Positions 55,366 through 64,000 of a stretch of DNA of 64,000 nucleotides are shown piece by piece; the stretch's first letter is position 1; the number at the start of each line of letters is the position of its first letter. A program made the translations under genes and the position numbers. A model generated the notes under the pieces. That model was not told the DNA's origin, ran no database searches, and saw nothing but the letters and a program-made list of their open reading frames with translations. The stretch is from positions 3,345,065 through 3,409,064 of the forward strand of contig CM053328.1 in the NCBI GenBank assembly GCA_028583605.1. The letters run 5' to 3'. The DNA comes from Dastarcus helophoroides. Taxonomy: Eukaryota > Arthropoda > Insecta > Coleoptera > Bothrideridae.

Positions 55366-58300
55366 CTTTCTTCTTCTGCTTTCTCTCCTTCCCCTTCCTT
55401 TCCTCTTCTTCTTCCTCTTCTTCTTCCTTTTCACCTTTCTCTTTTTCTTCCTCTTGCCTTTTCTTCTTCCTCTTTCCTTTTCTTCTTCCTCTTTTTCTTC
55501 CTCTTCTCCCTCTTCTTCCTCTTCGTCTTCCTCTTTTTTCTTTTCTTCATTTTCCTCTTCTTCTTTCCCTTCTTCCTCTTCTTCCCCTTCCTTTCCTCTT
55601 CTTCTTCCTCTTCTTCTTCCTTTTCACCTTTCTCTTTTTCTTCCTCTTCTCAATCCTCTTCGTCTTCTTCTTTCTCATCTTCTTCCTCTTCTTGTTTCTC
55701 ATCTTCTTCCTCTTCTTCTTTCTCATCTTCTTCTTCTTCGTCTTTCTCATCTTCTTCCTCTTCTTTATTCTCATCTTCCTCTTTTTTTCTGTTTTTCCCA
55801 GCCTCTTCTCCTTATTCTTCCTTTTCTCCTTTTTCCTTCCCCTCTTTATTCTCTTCTTCCTTTTTTAATATTTTTCCTCCTGTTTTTCCTCTTCCTCGTG
55901 TTTTAACTCTTCTTCCTCATGTTTTTACGCGTCTTTATCTTCTTCTTCTTGTTCTTTCTATTTTTCCTCTTCCTCATTTTCCTCTTCGTTTTTTTTCTTC
56001 CCATTCTTCTTCTTCCCCCTTTTTCTCCCCTCTACCTTTCTTTCCTCTTCTTATTTTCATCATCTTCCTCTTCTTCCTTTTCTTCCGTCTCTTCTTCTTC
56101 CTATTCTTATTCATCCTCTTCTTCTTTTCTTTTTTCGTCCTTTTCTTTTTCCTTTTCTGTTTCATGTTTCTGTTTCACTCTTCTTTATCTTCTTTTTTCT
56201 CTTTTTTCTTTTTCTCCTTTCTTTTCGTTCTTTTTTGCTTCTTTCCTTACTTTTTCCTCCTTTTCCTCCCCTCTTCCTTCTTTTCCTCTTCTTATTTTCT
56301 TCGTCTTCCTCTTCCAACTTCTCCTTCTTCTTCTTCTTCGACCTTTTCTTTCTTCTCTTATTACTATTTTTCTTCATCCTCTTCTTCTTTCCCTTTTTCG
56401 GTCTCTTTCTATTTTTCTTCGTAACCCTTTTCCTCTTCCTCCTTTTTATTTTTCCTGTTTTCCCTCCTCCTTTTCTTCCTTCTCTTCTTTTTCTTCCTTC
56501 TCTTCCTTTCTTCTTCTCTTTTTACTCTTCTTTTTCTTCCTTCTCTTCCTCCTCTTCCTTTCTTCTTTCCTCTCTTTTTACTCTTCTTTTTCTTCCTTCT
56601 CTTCCTCCTCTTCCTTCTCTTTTTCCTCTTCCTTCTCTTCTTCCTCTTCCTCCTCTTCCTCCTCTTCCTCCTCTTCCTCCTCTTCCTTCTCTTCATCCTC
56701 TTCCTCCTCTTCCTTCTCTTCTTCCTCTTCCTCCTCTTATTCCTCCTCTTCTTTTTCTTCCTGTTCTTTCTCTCGTTCTTTTTCTTCATCTTTTTCCTCC
56801 TCTTCTATTTCTTCTTCCTTCTCTTCTTCCTCATCTTTCTCCTTTTCTTCTTCCTATTCATCCTCCTTTTCTTTCCCTCTTCCTCCTCCTCTTTTTTGCT
56901 CTTCTTTCCCTTTTTCGTCCTCTTCTTTCTCCTTTTCTTCTTTCCCCTCTTCCTTCTCCTTTTATTTTTCCTCCTTTCCCTTCTCTTTTTCTCTCTCTAT
57001 TCCTTCTCTTCTTCCCCCTCTTCTTCCTTTTCTTCCTCTTCGTCTTTCTCCTTGTATTCCCCTTCTTTTTCTTCCTCTTTTTCCCCCTCTTTTCTTCCCT
57101 CTCTTCTTCTCTTCTTTCTTCTTTCCTTTCTTCTCCCTCTTCTTCCCTCTCTTCTTCTTTCCTTTCTTTTTCCTCTTCTTTCTTCTCTCCTTTCTCTTTT
57201 TTCTCCTTTTCTTCTTCCTATTCATCCTCCTTTTCTTTCCCTCTTCTCCCTCCTCTTTTTTTGCTCTTCTTTCCCTTTTCGTCCTCTTCTTTCTCCTTTT
57301 CTTCTTTCCCCTCTTCCTCCTTTTTATTTTTCCTCCTTTCCCTCCTCTTTTTCTCTCCCCTCCTTCTCTTCTTTCCCCTCTTCTTACTCTTCCCCCTCTT
57401 CTTCATTTTATTTTCTCTTCTTCCTCTTCCTCCCTTCTTTTTCTTCCTCTTTTTCCTCTTCTTTTTTGTTTTTTTCCTCCCGTTCTTTTTTTCATCTTCT
57501 TCCTTCTCTTCTTCCCTCTCTTCTTTCCTTTCTTCTTCCTCTTCTTCCTTCTCTTCTTCTTCCCTCTCTTCTTTCCTGTTTTCTTCCTCTTTTTTCTTCT
57601 CTTCTTCCCTCTCTTCTTTCCTTTCTTCTTCCTCTTCTTCCTTCTCTTCTTCTTCCCTCTCTTCTTCTTTCCCTTCTGTTTCCTCTTCTTTCTTCTCTCC
57701 TTTCTCTTATTTCTCCTTTTCTTCTTCCAATTCATCCTCCTTTTTTTCCCTCTTCTCCCTCCTCCTCTTTTTTTTGCTCTTCTTTCTCTTCTTCCTCCTC
57801 CTCTTTTTTTTGCTCTTCTTTCTCTTCTTCCCCCTCTTCTTACTCTTCCTCCTCTGTTTCCTTTTCTTCCTATTCTTCTTCCTCCTTTTATTCTCCTTTT
57901 TCTTCCTCTTTTTCCTCCTTTTTTTCCTTTTTTTCTTCCCGTTACTTTTTTTCATCTTTTTTTCTTCTTCCCTCTCTTCTTCTTTCCTTTCTTCTTCCTC
58001 TTCTTCCTTCTCTTCTTCCTTCTCTTCTTCTTCCTTCTCTTATTCTTTCCTTTCTTCTTTCTCTTCTTCTTGCCTTTCTTCTTCCTCTTCTTCTTTCCTC
58101 TCTTCCCCTTTTTCCTCTTCTTACCTCTCTTCTTCTTTCTTCTCTTATTCTTTCCTTTCTTCTTTCTTCTCTTATTCTTTCCTTTCTTCTTTCTTCTCTT
58201 ATTCTTTCCTTTCTTCTTTCTTCTCTTTTTCTTCCCTCTCTTCTTTCCTTTTTTCTTCCTCTTCTTCCTTCTCTTCTTCTTCCCTCTCTTCTTATTTCCT

Positions 58301-58612
58301 TTCTTCGTCCTATTCATCCTCCTTATCTTTCCCTCTTCCTCCTTTTCTTTCCCTCTTCCTCCTTTTTTCTCCCTCTTCTTCTTCGTCCTCTTCCCCTCTT
58401 CCTTCTCTTCTTCTTTCTCTTTTTCTTCCTTCGCTTCTTCTTCCTCTTCTTTCTCATTTTCTTCTTCCCCTCCTTATTCCTTCTCCTCTTTCTCTCTTCT
58501 TTCTTCTCTTTTTCCTGTGCTTCCTTTTTTCCCTCCTCGTCTTCCTCCTGTTCTTCCTTTTCTTCCTCTTCCACCGCTCCTTCCTCTTCTTCTACCTAGT
58601 TTCCTTTCTCTC
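55366..58612. repeat. 3.2 kb polypyrimidine tract
   Basis: Pyrimidine-only on the + strand for most of its length, with TTCTTCCTC, TTCCTTCTC and CTTTTTCTTCC motifs. The left flank GTCATCTAAACTTTCTTC matches the flank of the tract at 63358 (GTCATCTGAACTTTTTTC), so these two are copies of one element. Local duplications of 100-200 bp are visible around 56,890-57,330 and 57,690-57,850. Frames of 931, 812 and 567 codons are artefacts. Confidence 0.97.
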
Positions 58613-59385
58613 CGTCGTCATCATCTCTTCTGTTCACTGGGGTCAAGAGCGTTACTTGTGCCGCACTTGTTGAAAAATTTATCAGTTCAATTCAACTTTT
58701 TCAGCAAATTTTAAATATCTACCAGCTTCAAGTGTATACATTCGAATTTGAGTTTTCTTGTAAAAGTTTGACTATAAACTTATAAATTTCGGCAAATTTT
58801 CTCAAAATTTCGATTAGTTTTTAAATTTAGAGCTTCTTTTGTAAGTTTTAACTTTATTTTTAAAATGTCGACCGACAGTCATTGAATTTAAATGAAGACA
58901 AGGCACAACCTAAACCAATGGGTCTAGAAGAATGAAATTCGGCACACAAGTTTATTATGTGACATAGGTGAGCAATAAAAAAGGATTTTTGAAAATTCAT
59001 GCCCCAAGGATGTTAAATATAGTGGATGAATAGTATGCAAATTCGTCATTTTTGAAGTTACAGTGTAAAAATTGGGTTTCAAAAGAAATTAAGATTTTCA
59101 ATAAGTCGACATTTCAAAAAAAAAAAATCAAAATTTTAGTTTATGAAATTGTTTAAAATAGCAAAAATGGTCAAAATTTTGAAAAAAAAAAACAAATTTA
59201 AAAATAAAGAATGGAAAACTGTCACATATTCCAGAAAAGCCGAAATATTGAAGAAAAGCCAATTAAAAAAAAATAGTCGAAGTTATAAAGAAAATTGAAA
59301 TTCTTAGCAATAAAAATTTTGCAAAAGTCAAAATTTTGGGGAAAAATTGAATATTGTTTTTTAAAAGTCAAAATTTTGGACTAAA
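58613..59385. repeat. dispersed-element fragment and AT-rich satellite
   Basis: 58,900-59,070 contains ATTCGGCACACAAGTTTATT, ATAGGTGAGCAATAAAAAAG and GTCATTTTTGAAGTTACAGT, resembling the element near 30,087. From 59,090 it passes smoothly into forward AT-rich satellite. Confidence 0.65.
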
Positions 59386-59855
59386 AGTTTTCTTTTTTTT
59401 CCTTTTCTTTCTATTTTTCAACTTCCCTTTCTTCTTTTTCCTCGTTTTCTTCTTGCTCCTTTTCTTCTTCTTCTTCTTGCTCCTCTTCTTCTTCCTCTTT
59501 TTTCCTCTTTTTCTCCCTCTTCTTCTTCCGTTTCTTCTTCTTCCTCTTTTTTCGCTTCTTCTTCCTCTTCTTCCTCTTCGTCTTTCTCTACTTCCTCTTC
59601 GTCTTCTTTTTTTCCTCTTCGTCTTCTTTTTTTTCCTCTTCTTCTTCCTCTTCTTCCTCTGCTTCTTCCTCTTCCTCTTCTTCTTCCTCTTCTTTTTCCT
59701 CTTCTTTTTCCTCTTCTCCTTCCTCTTTTCCTTCCTCTTCCCCTTCCTCTTCCTCTTCTCCTTCCTTTCCCCTTTCCCCTTCCTCATCCTCTTCCCCTTC
59801 ATCCTCTTCTTCCTCTTTCCCTCCTTCTTTTTTTTTTTCCTTCTCTTATTTTTTC
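59386..59855. repeat. 470 bp polypyrimidine tract
   Basis: Pyrimidine tract on the + strand embedded in AT-rich satellite: AAATTTTGGACTAAAAG just before it and TAAGTCGAAATTATAAAG just after. The 172- and 182-codon frames on the two strands are artefacts. Confidence 0.95.
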
Positions 59856-61300
59856 GTAAGTCGAAATTATAAAGAAAATTGAAATTTTTAAAAATAAAAA
59901 TTTCGTAAAAGGTCAAAATTTTTAAAAAAGTCGAACACTTTTTCTAAAAAAGTAGAAATTTTTGAGAATTCGAAGCTGAAAAAATCGCAACTTTCAAAAA
60001 AACGAGAAATTTTCAAAAAAGTCGTAATTCTGAGAAAAAGTCGAAATTCTGAGAAAAAATCGAAAGTCTTAAAAAGTCCAAATGTTGACAAGAAGTCAAA
60101 TGTTAAAGTCGAACTTTGGAAGAAATTTTAATTTTGAAATAAAATCGAAATTTTGAATAAATTCAACCTTTCAAAAAACTGCATTATCAAAAATTTTCAT
60201 TCACAAATGTTCAAAGAAATCTGAAAATTTCGAAATTTTGAAACAAGTAGAAATTGTTAGAAAAGTCTAAATTTTCGAAAAAAGTCGATATTTTGAAAAA
60301 GTTAGGATTTTGAAGAAAGTCGAACATTAAAAAAAAGAAAGAAATTTTGAAAAGGTCGAAATTTTAAAAAGTCCAAATGTTGACAAGAAGACAAAATGTT
60401 GAAGTCTAAATTTGGAAGAGGTTTTAATTTTGAAATAAAATCGAAATTTTGAAAAAAATTACTTTTCAAAAAACTGCATTATCAAAAATTTTATTCACAA
60501 ATTTTCAAAGAAATCTGAAAATTTCTAAATTTTGAAACAAGTAGAAATTGTTAGAAAAGTCTAAATTTTCGAAAAAAGTCGATATTTTGAAAAAGTTAGG
60601 ATTTTGAAGAAAGTCGAAGTTTAAGTTGAAATTTAAAAAAATCCAAATTTTGGATCAAGTCGAAACTTAATTCAGTCGAACATTAAAAAAAAGGACGAAA
60701 TTTTGAAAAAGGCCGAAATTTTACAAAAGTCGAATATTTTAAAAAGTCTAATGTTCACAAGAAGACAAAATGTTGAATTCTAAATTTGGAATTTTGAAAT
60801 ATAATCGAATTTTTGAAATAAAATCGAAATTTTGAAAAAATTTAACCTTTCAAAAAATTCCACATTATCAACAATTTTCATTCGCAATTTTTTTGGGTAA
60901 AGTTTAAATATAAAAAACTCGAAATTTTGGATTAAGTTGAAATTTAAAAAAGTTGAACATTTAAAAAAAAATACGAAATTTTTATAAAGTGGTCGAAATT
61001 TTGAATAACGAAATTTTTAAAACAAATCAACCTTTACCTTTGAAAAGTCAAAATAATAAAAATTTTGAAAGCAAAAAATTGAATTTTTCAAAAAGACATT
61101 TTCGACAATTCTACGACTCAAAGGAATGTTGAAATTGTTAGTATGAAATAATATATTCAAAAGAAAGTCGCAGTATTGAAAAAAGTCGAATCCATGAAAA
61201 AAAATGTTGAAATTTTGGAAGAGAAAACGAAGTTTAAAAAGGGCGAAATTTTTGAAAATTAATCCATTCATGTAATACGTTAAAGAAAGTAGTGGCTGTG
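59856..61300. repeat. AT-rich satellite with ~250 bp internal repeats
   Basis: Forward satellite with longer repeated blocks: AACTGCATTATCAAAAATTT near 60,176 and 60,472, with a diverged third copy near 60,860, and AGTCGATATTTTGAAAAAGT near 60,284 and 60,578. The block therefore grew by duplication of segments of roughly 250-400 bp. Confidence 0.85.
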
Positions 61301-61346
61301 ACAATAGTGAGGTGGGGTCGAGTGACACCTCAACTGGTAATATAAT

Positions 61347-61494
61347 CAGGGCCGGATTTAGAGTTGATAAGGCCCCAAGATGTTTGAGTTATGGGGCCCT
61401 TTAGAAGTCCAGTAAGTGCCAAATATAATTTGAGCGGGAGACTAAGAAAATTGGGGCCATAATCCTTTGGTGCTTATATGTGAATCCTGCTCTG
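61347..61494. mobile_element. 148 bp hAT-type MITE
   Basis: Left end CAGGGCCGGATTTAG; the right end, reverse-complemented, is CAGAGCAGGATTC. The flanking 8 bp AATATAAT are exactly duplicated (61339-61346 and 61495-61502). The interior holds GGGGCC motifs. It has no coding capacity. The exact duplication marks a recent insertion. Confidence 0.9.
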
Positions 61495-61502
61495 AATATA
61501 AT

Positions 61503-62340
61503 CGGTTGTTAAAGTGTCATTTCTCTATAAACATTCCAGTCCACCGAGTTGGGAGTAGTTTTAAAACAATCAGCGTATTGCTGTTGACGTTTATGCTGTT
61601 TTTAAGCGAACCGGAAGACGATTATTTAATCCGGATTCACTCGATGAGACACTTTCAACAGAGAGTGACTTTACTGGAAGAGCTTTTACGTTATCTGGTC
61701 GGGAGCTAATGCAGCAGAGTCGGCTTTGCACTCGTTTGGGAATTTAGGAATAATTAACGGTTCTTTGTCTTCTCGTGCATATGCAGATTGCAATTAACGA
61801 GATTACGTTTAACACACTCAAGTTGGATTTGGGTCACGCTTCTGGTTGTCGATGGGGTGTTTATGCGAAAAGTCTCGAAATGGATTAACAACAGAGACTT
61901 TGTGCCCAATTTCTGCTGCTTAAATTATCATCACTTAGTAGTTTAGAAAATTTCATTATATTATGACAGTGTTTCCCTAATTTTTCGGCATCTGTGAACC
62001 CTTTGTCATTTTGAGTACTCCTCGTTAAAAAATTGCATTCTAACCAATATAATAAATGGAAAAGTGTGTTTGGCTATCTACTGAACGTATCAACAATTTG
62101 AACAAAATATCGTTTTGCAATCTGCACGAACTCTAAAGTTTTGCAAGATTTTTTTCTAATATTTTGACCTTGAAATTTGAAATAGTTTCTAGTTGACTTC
62201 TTAATCAGCATTTATTTTAGGTGAGAATATATATATTTGAAAGTATTTTGAGAAATTGCGAAATGAAATTAAAAAAGTTTATTTAATAACTCTTTCAGTT
62301 TTCATTCCAGTTGTGAACGTAACGTTTTTATCTCGCAGAT
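61503..62340. other. unique DNA, no gene recognised
   Basis: Non-repetitive. An 80-codon frame starts inside the MITE and has no domain, so it is not called. 61,940-62,300 is AT-rich. Confidence 0.45.
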
Positions 62341-63180
62341 AAAATATGTGATATATGAGAAGGACCTTGTTCTCTCTTGAGGCAAAAATAAAAAGGTTTT
62401 TCTTGGCCCCATTAACTCGGTTCTCGTTTAGTTTAATGCATTCCGCATTCGTGGTTTATTTAGATCACAGACCGGCTAATTTCCCGGATGGTGTTCGACG
62501 TCGACAAGCAGGCAACACCAAAAGCATGATTAACTTTTTCGCGTGGAGCGAACGGACATCGTGCAATAACGTCGCGCCGGCTGCATACAAATTATGCAAT
62601 CCGGAGGGTGACAGCAGGGCGATATCGTAAACATACAGCCTCTGTTAGCACTAATATCTTTACATTTTAAATTAGGTTGTCGCAATGTTCGACAAATAGC
62701 TAGCTCTCTCTCTTTGAGCCTCGAGAAACAAAAATGTTAAGCGATAATTGCACTCGAAGAGTTGCTTTGACACATCTCCGTTTATCAGAACTGAAACGGA
62801 ACAACGGTTGCAAATGCGGGCGTAAGTTACTGGTCGTCTGCATCTCTTCTCGCGAGATAAAAACGCGTAAGCTTTGCACTGAAAAGCGACGCGACGCTAA
62901 AAGCGGGCTTTCGACTGTTTTACATTTTAATCCCGTATCGGAAAAGAGTTGTGCGCGCCCCGTCGTGTTGTATTTTCAAATTAGGCCGATATCGCCCCGG
63001 GATTACCTTCAGCGCAATGCCGCCGTTTATTTACGGCCTTGGGATTGCACCGCCGCTCCGAATCGATGAGATAACTTTGGCGATCCATTAAATTCGAACT
63101 GTTTGTATCCAAAATACGAGACAGTCAAGTGAAAATGTAGCCCCTCTGCATTTATTAGAGAAATGGTGCTCAAGATAGAT
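62341..63180. other. CpG-containing unique island
   Basis: Composition rises to moderate G+C with many CG dinucleotides (GGTGTTCGACGTCGACAAGC, GTTGTGCGCGCCCCGTCGTG). Open frames of 91 (62355) and 111 codons (62734) on the + strand contain no domain I recognise. Like the islands at 20.9, 22.2, 29.5 and 42.4 kb it may be a conserved regulatory element; gene content is not excluded. Confidence 0.35.
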
Positions 63181-63335
63181 AATGAAAGAGGAAGAAAGGG
63201 GTGAGACAAATAAGAATGGGGAAAACAGTTATAAGAGTATAAGAAGAAGTAAAATGGAAGAAAATGAAAAGAGAGATAGAGAGAGAGAAGGAAAATAAGA
63301 AAGAAAGAAAAAGAGAGACTAAATATAAATTGTTA
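63181..63335. repeat. purine-rich tract
   Basis: GAAAGAGGAAGAAAGG-type purine-rich DNA on the + strand, including GAGAGATAGAGAGAGAG, immediately before a pyrimidine tract. It is the only sizeable purine-rich stretch on the + strand in the window. Confidence 0.85.
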
Positions 63336-64000
63336 GTTTAAAATATCTAAAAATTGTCATCTGAACTTTTTTCTTCTTCCTCTCCTTGCTCTTTCTCTTC
63401 TTCCCTTTCTTCCTCCTCTCCCCTTCTTCCTCTGCTCCTTCTTCTTCCTCTTCTCCTTCCTCTTTCTCTTCTTTTTTTCCTCTTCTCCTTTCTCTTCTTC
63501 TTCCTCATTTTCTCTTTCCTCTTTCTCCTCTTATTCTTCTTCCTCTTTCTCTTCTCGCCTTCTTTCTCTTTATCTTCTTCTTCCTCTTCTTCTGTCTCTT
63601 CTTGCTCCTTTTGTTTATCTTCTTCTTTTTCGTCTTCTTCTTCTTGCTCCTTTTGTTTATCTTCTTTTTCATCTTTTTCTTCTTTCTCTTTGCCTTGTCG
63701 CCTACTTTCTCTTCATTTTTTCTTCCTCTTCTTCGTGCTCCTTTTGTTTATCTTATTCGTCTTCTTCTTCCACTTCTTCTTGCTCCTTTTGTTTATCTTC
63801 TTCATCTTTTTCGTCTTCCTCTTTCTCTTCATCTTCTTCTTCCTTTTCTTCTTGCTCTTTTTGTTTATCTTCTTCTTCCTTTTCTTCTTGCTCTTTTTGT
63901 TTATCTTCTTCCTCTTCTCGCCTTCTTTATTTTCTCCTTTCTCTTCTTCCCACTCATCTTCCTCTTTTTCTTGATTCTTTTGTCCATTTTCTTTTTCCTC
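63336..64000. repeat. polypyrimidine tract running off the window
   Basis: Starts after GTCATCTGAAC near 63,358-63,370, the same flank as the 55.4 kb tract. The right half is a more regular array of about 60-75 bp units containing TTCTTGCTCCTTTTGTTTAT (for example near 63,600, 63,645 and 63,778). A frame of 206 codons is an artefact. The end of the tract is outside the window. Confidence 0.95.

Noticed and set aside
55919..58714. 931-codon and related + strand frames
   Set aside because: Same cause: pyrimidine-only DNA leaves several phases open. No signal peptide logic or family resemblance.
61467..61709. 80-codon frame near 61.5 kb
   Set aside because: It begins inside a MITE and shows no domain.

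Overview
This window is nuclear DNA of an animal, almost certainly an insect and possibly a beetle (the order is a guess). It has spliced genes with introns of 46-68 bp and GT-AG junctions, a broken Tc1-like transposon, several hAT-type non-autonomous elements, and very large simple-sequence tracts. Only two ordinary protein-coding genes can be supported, both in the first 14.2 kb. No tRNA, rRNA, CRISPR array or prokaryotic gene was seen.

Genes. A beta-glucuronidase gene (glycoside hydrolase 2, GUSB type) runs on the + strand. Its last seven exons lie at 3675-4456 and 11296-12062, and all reading phases agree. It is split by a 6.8 kb repeat-filled intron; its 5' exons lie outside the window. 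The predicted protein ends in HDEL, an ER-retrieval signal. Tail-to-tail with it on the - strand is a complete three-exon gene for the HIT zinc-finger protein ZNHIT3 (14125 down to 12186). Its exons are too short to stand out as long open frames. The two 3' ends carry interleaved poly(A) signals. The 5' flank of ZNHIT3, including its start codon, is repeated about three times in tandem.

Layout. 1-3600: nuclear-receptor-site-like 16 bp minisatellite, AT-rich degenerate satellite, a 26 bp array and a 17 bp array. 3.6-14.2 kb: the two genes and intronic repeats. 14.2-20 kb: tandem repeats and several MITE-like elements. 20.7-23 kb: CpG-rich, non-repetitive islands. 23-29.2 kb: AT-rich satellite in reverse orientation, then two LTR-like segments. 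29.4-30.2 kb: another GC-rich island. 30.6-34.05 kb: a GAT/GGAT tract. 35.73-41.50 kb: a 5.77 kb hAT-type element with perfect 8 bp target duplications, filled with polypyrimidine and AT-rich satellite DNA. 42-44.5 kb: islands and palindromes. 44.79-46.05 kb: Tc1 relic. 46.1-50.3 kb: polypyrimidine tract. 51.4-55.3 kb: mostly unique DNA with a hairpin element and a candidate noncoding exon. 55.4-58.6 and 59.4-59.9 kb: more polypyrimidine. 61.35 kb: a small hAT MITE with a perfect 8 bp duplication. 61.5-63.2 kb: unique, partly CpG-rich DNA. 63.36 kb to the end: polypyrimidine.

By my own coordinate estimates, one degenerate AT-rich satellite family (unit close to GTCGAAATTTTGAAAAAA) makes up about 30% of the window, and microsatellite-like tracts about 22%. 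Every long open reading frame in the window is an artefact of these tracts. I did not find a convincing new multi-gene system. The most unusual items are the hAT-borne polypyrimidine arrays, the HDEL-tailed glucuronidase, the triplicated ZNHIT3 5' flank and a family of snap-back elements with hammerhead-like cores.
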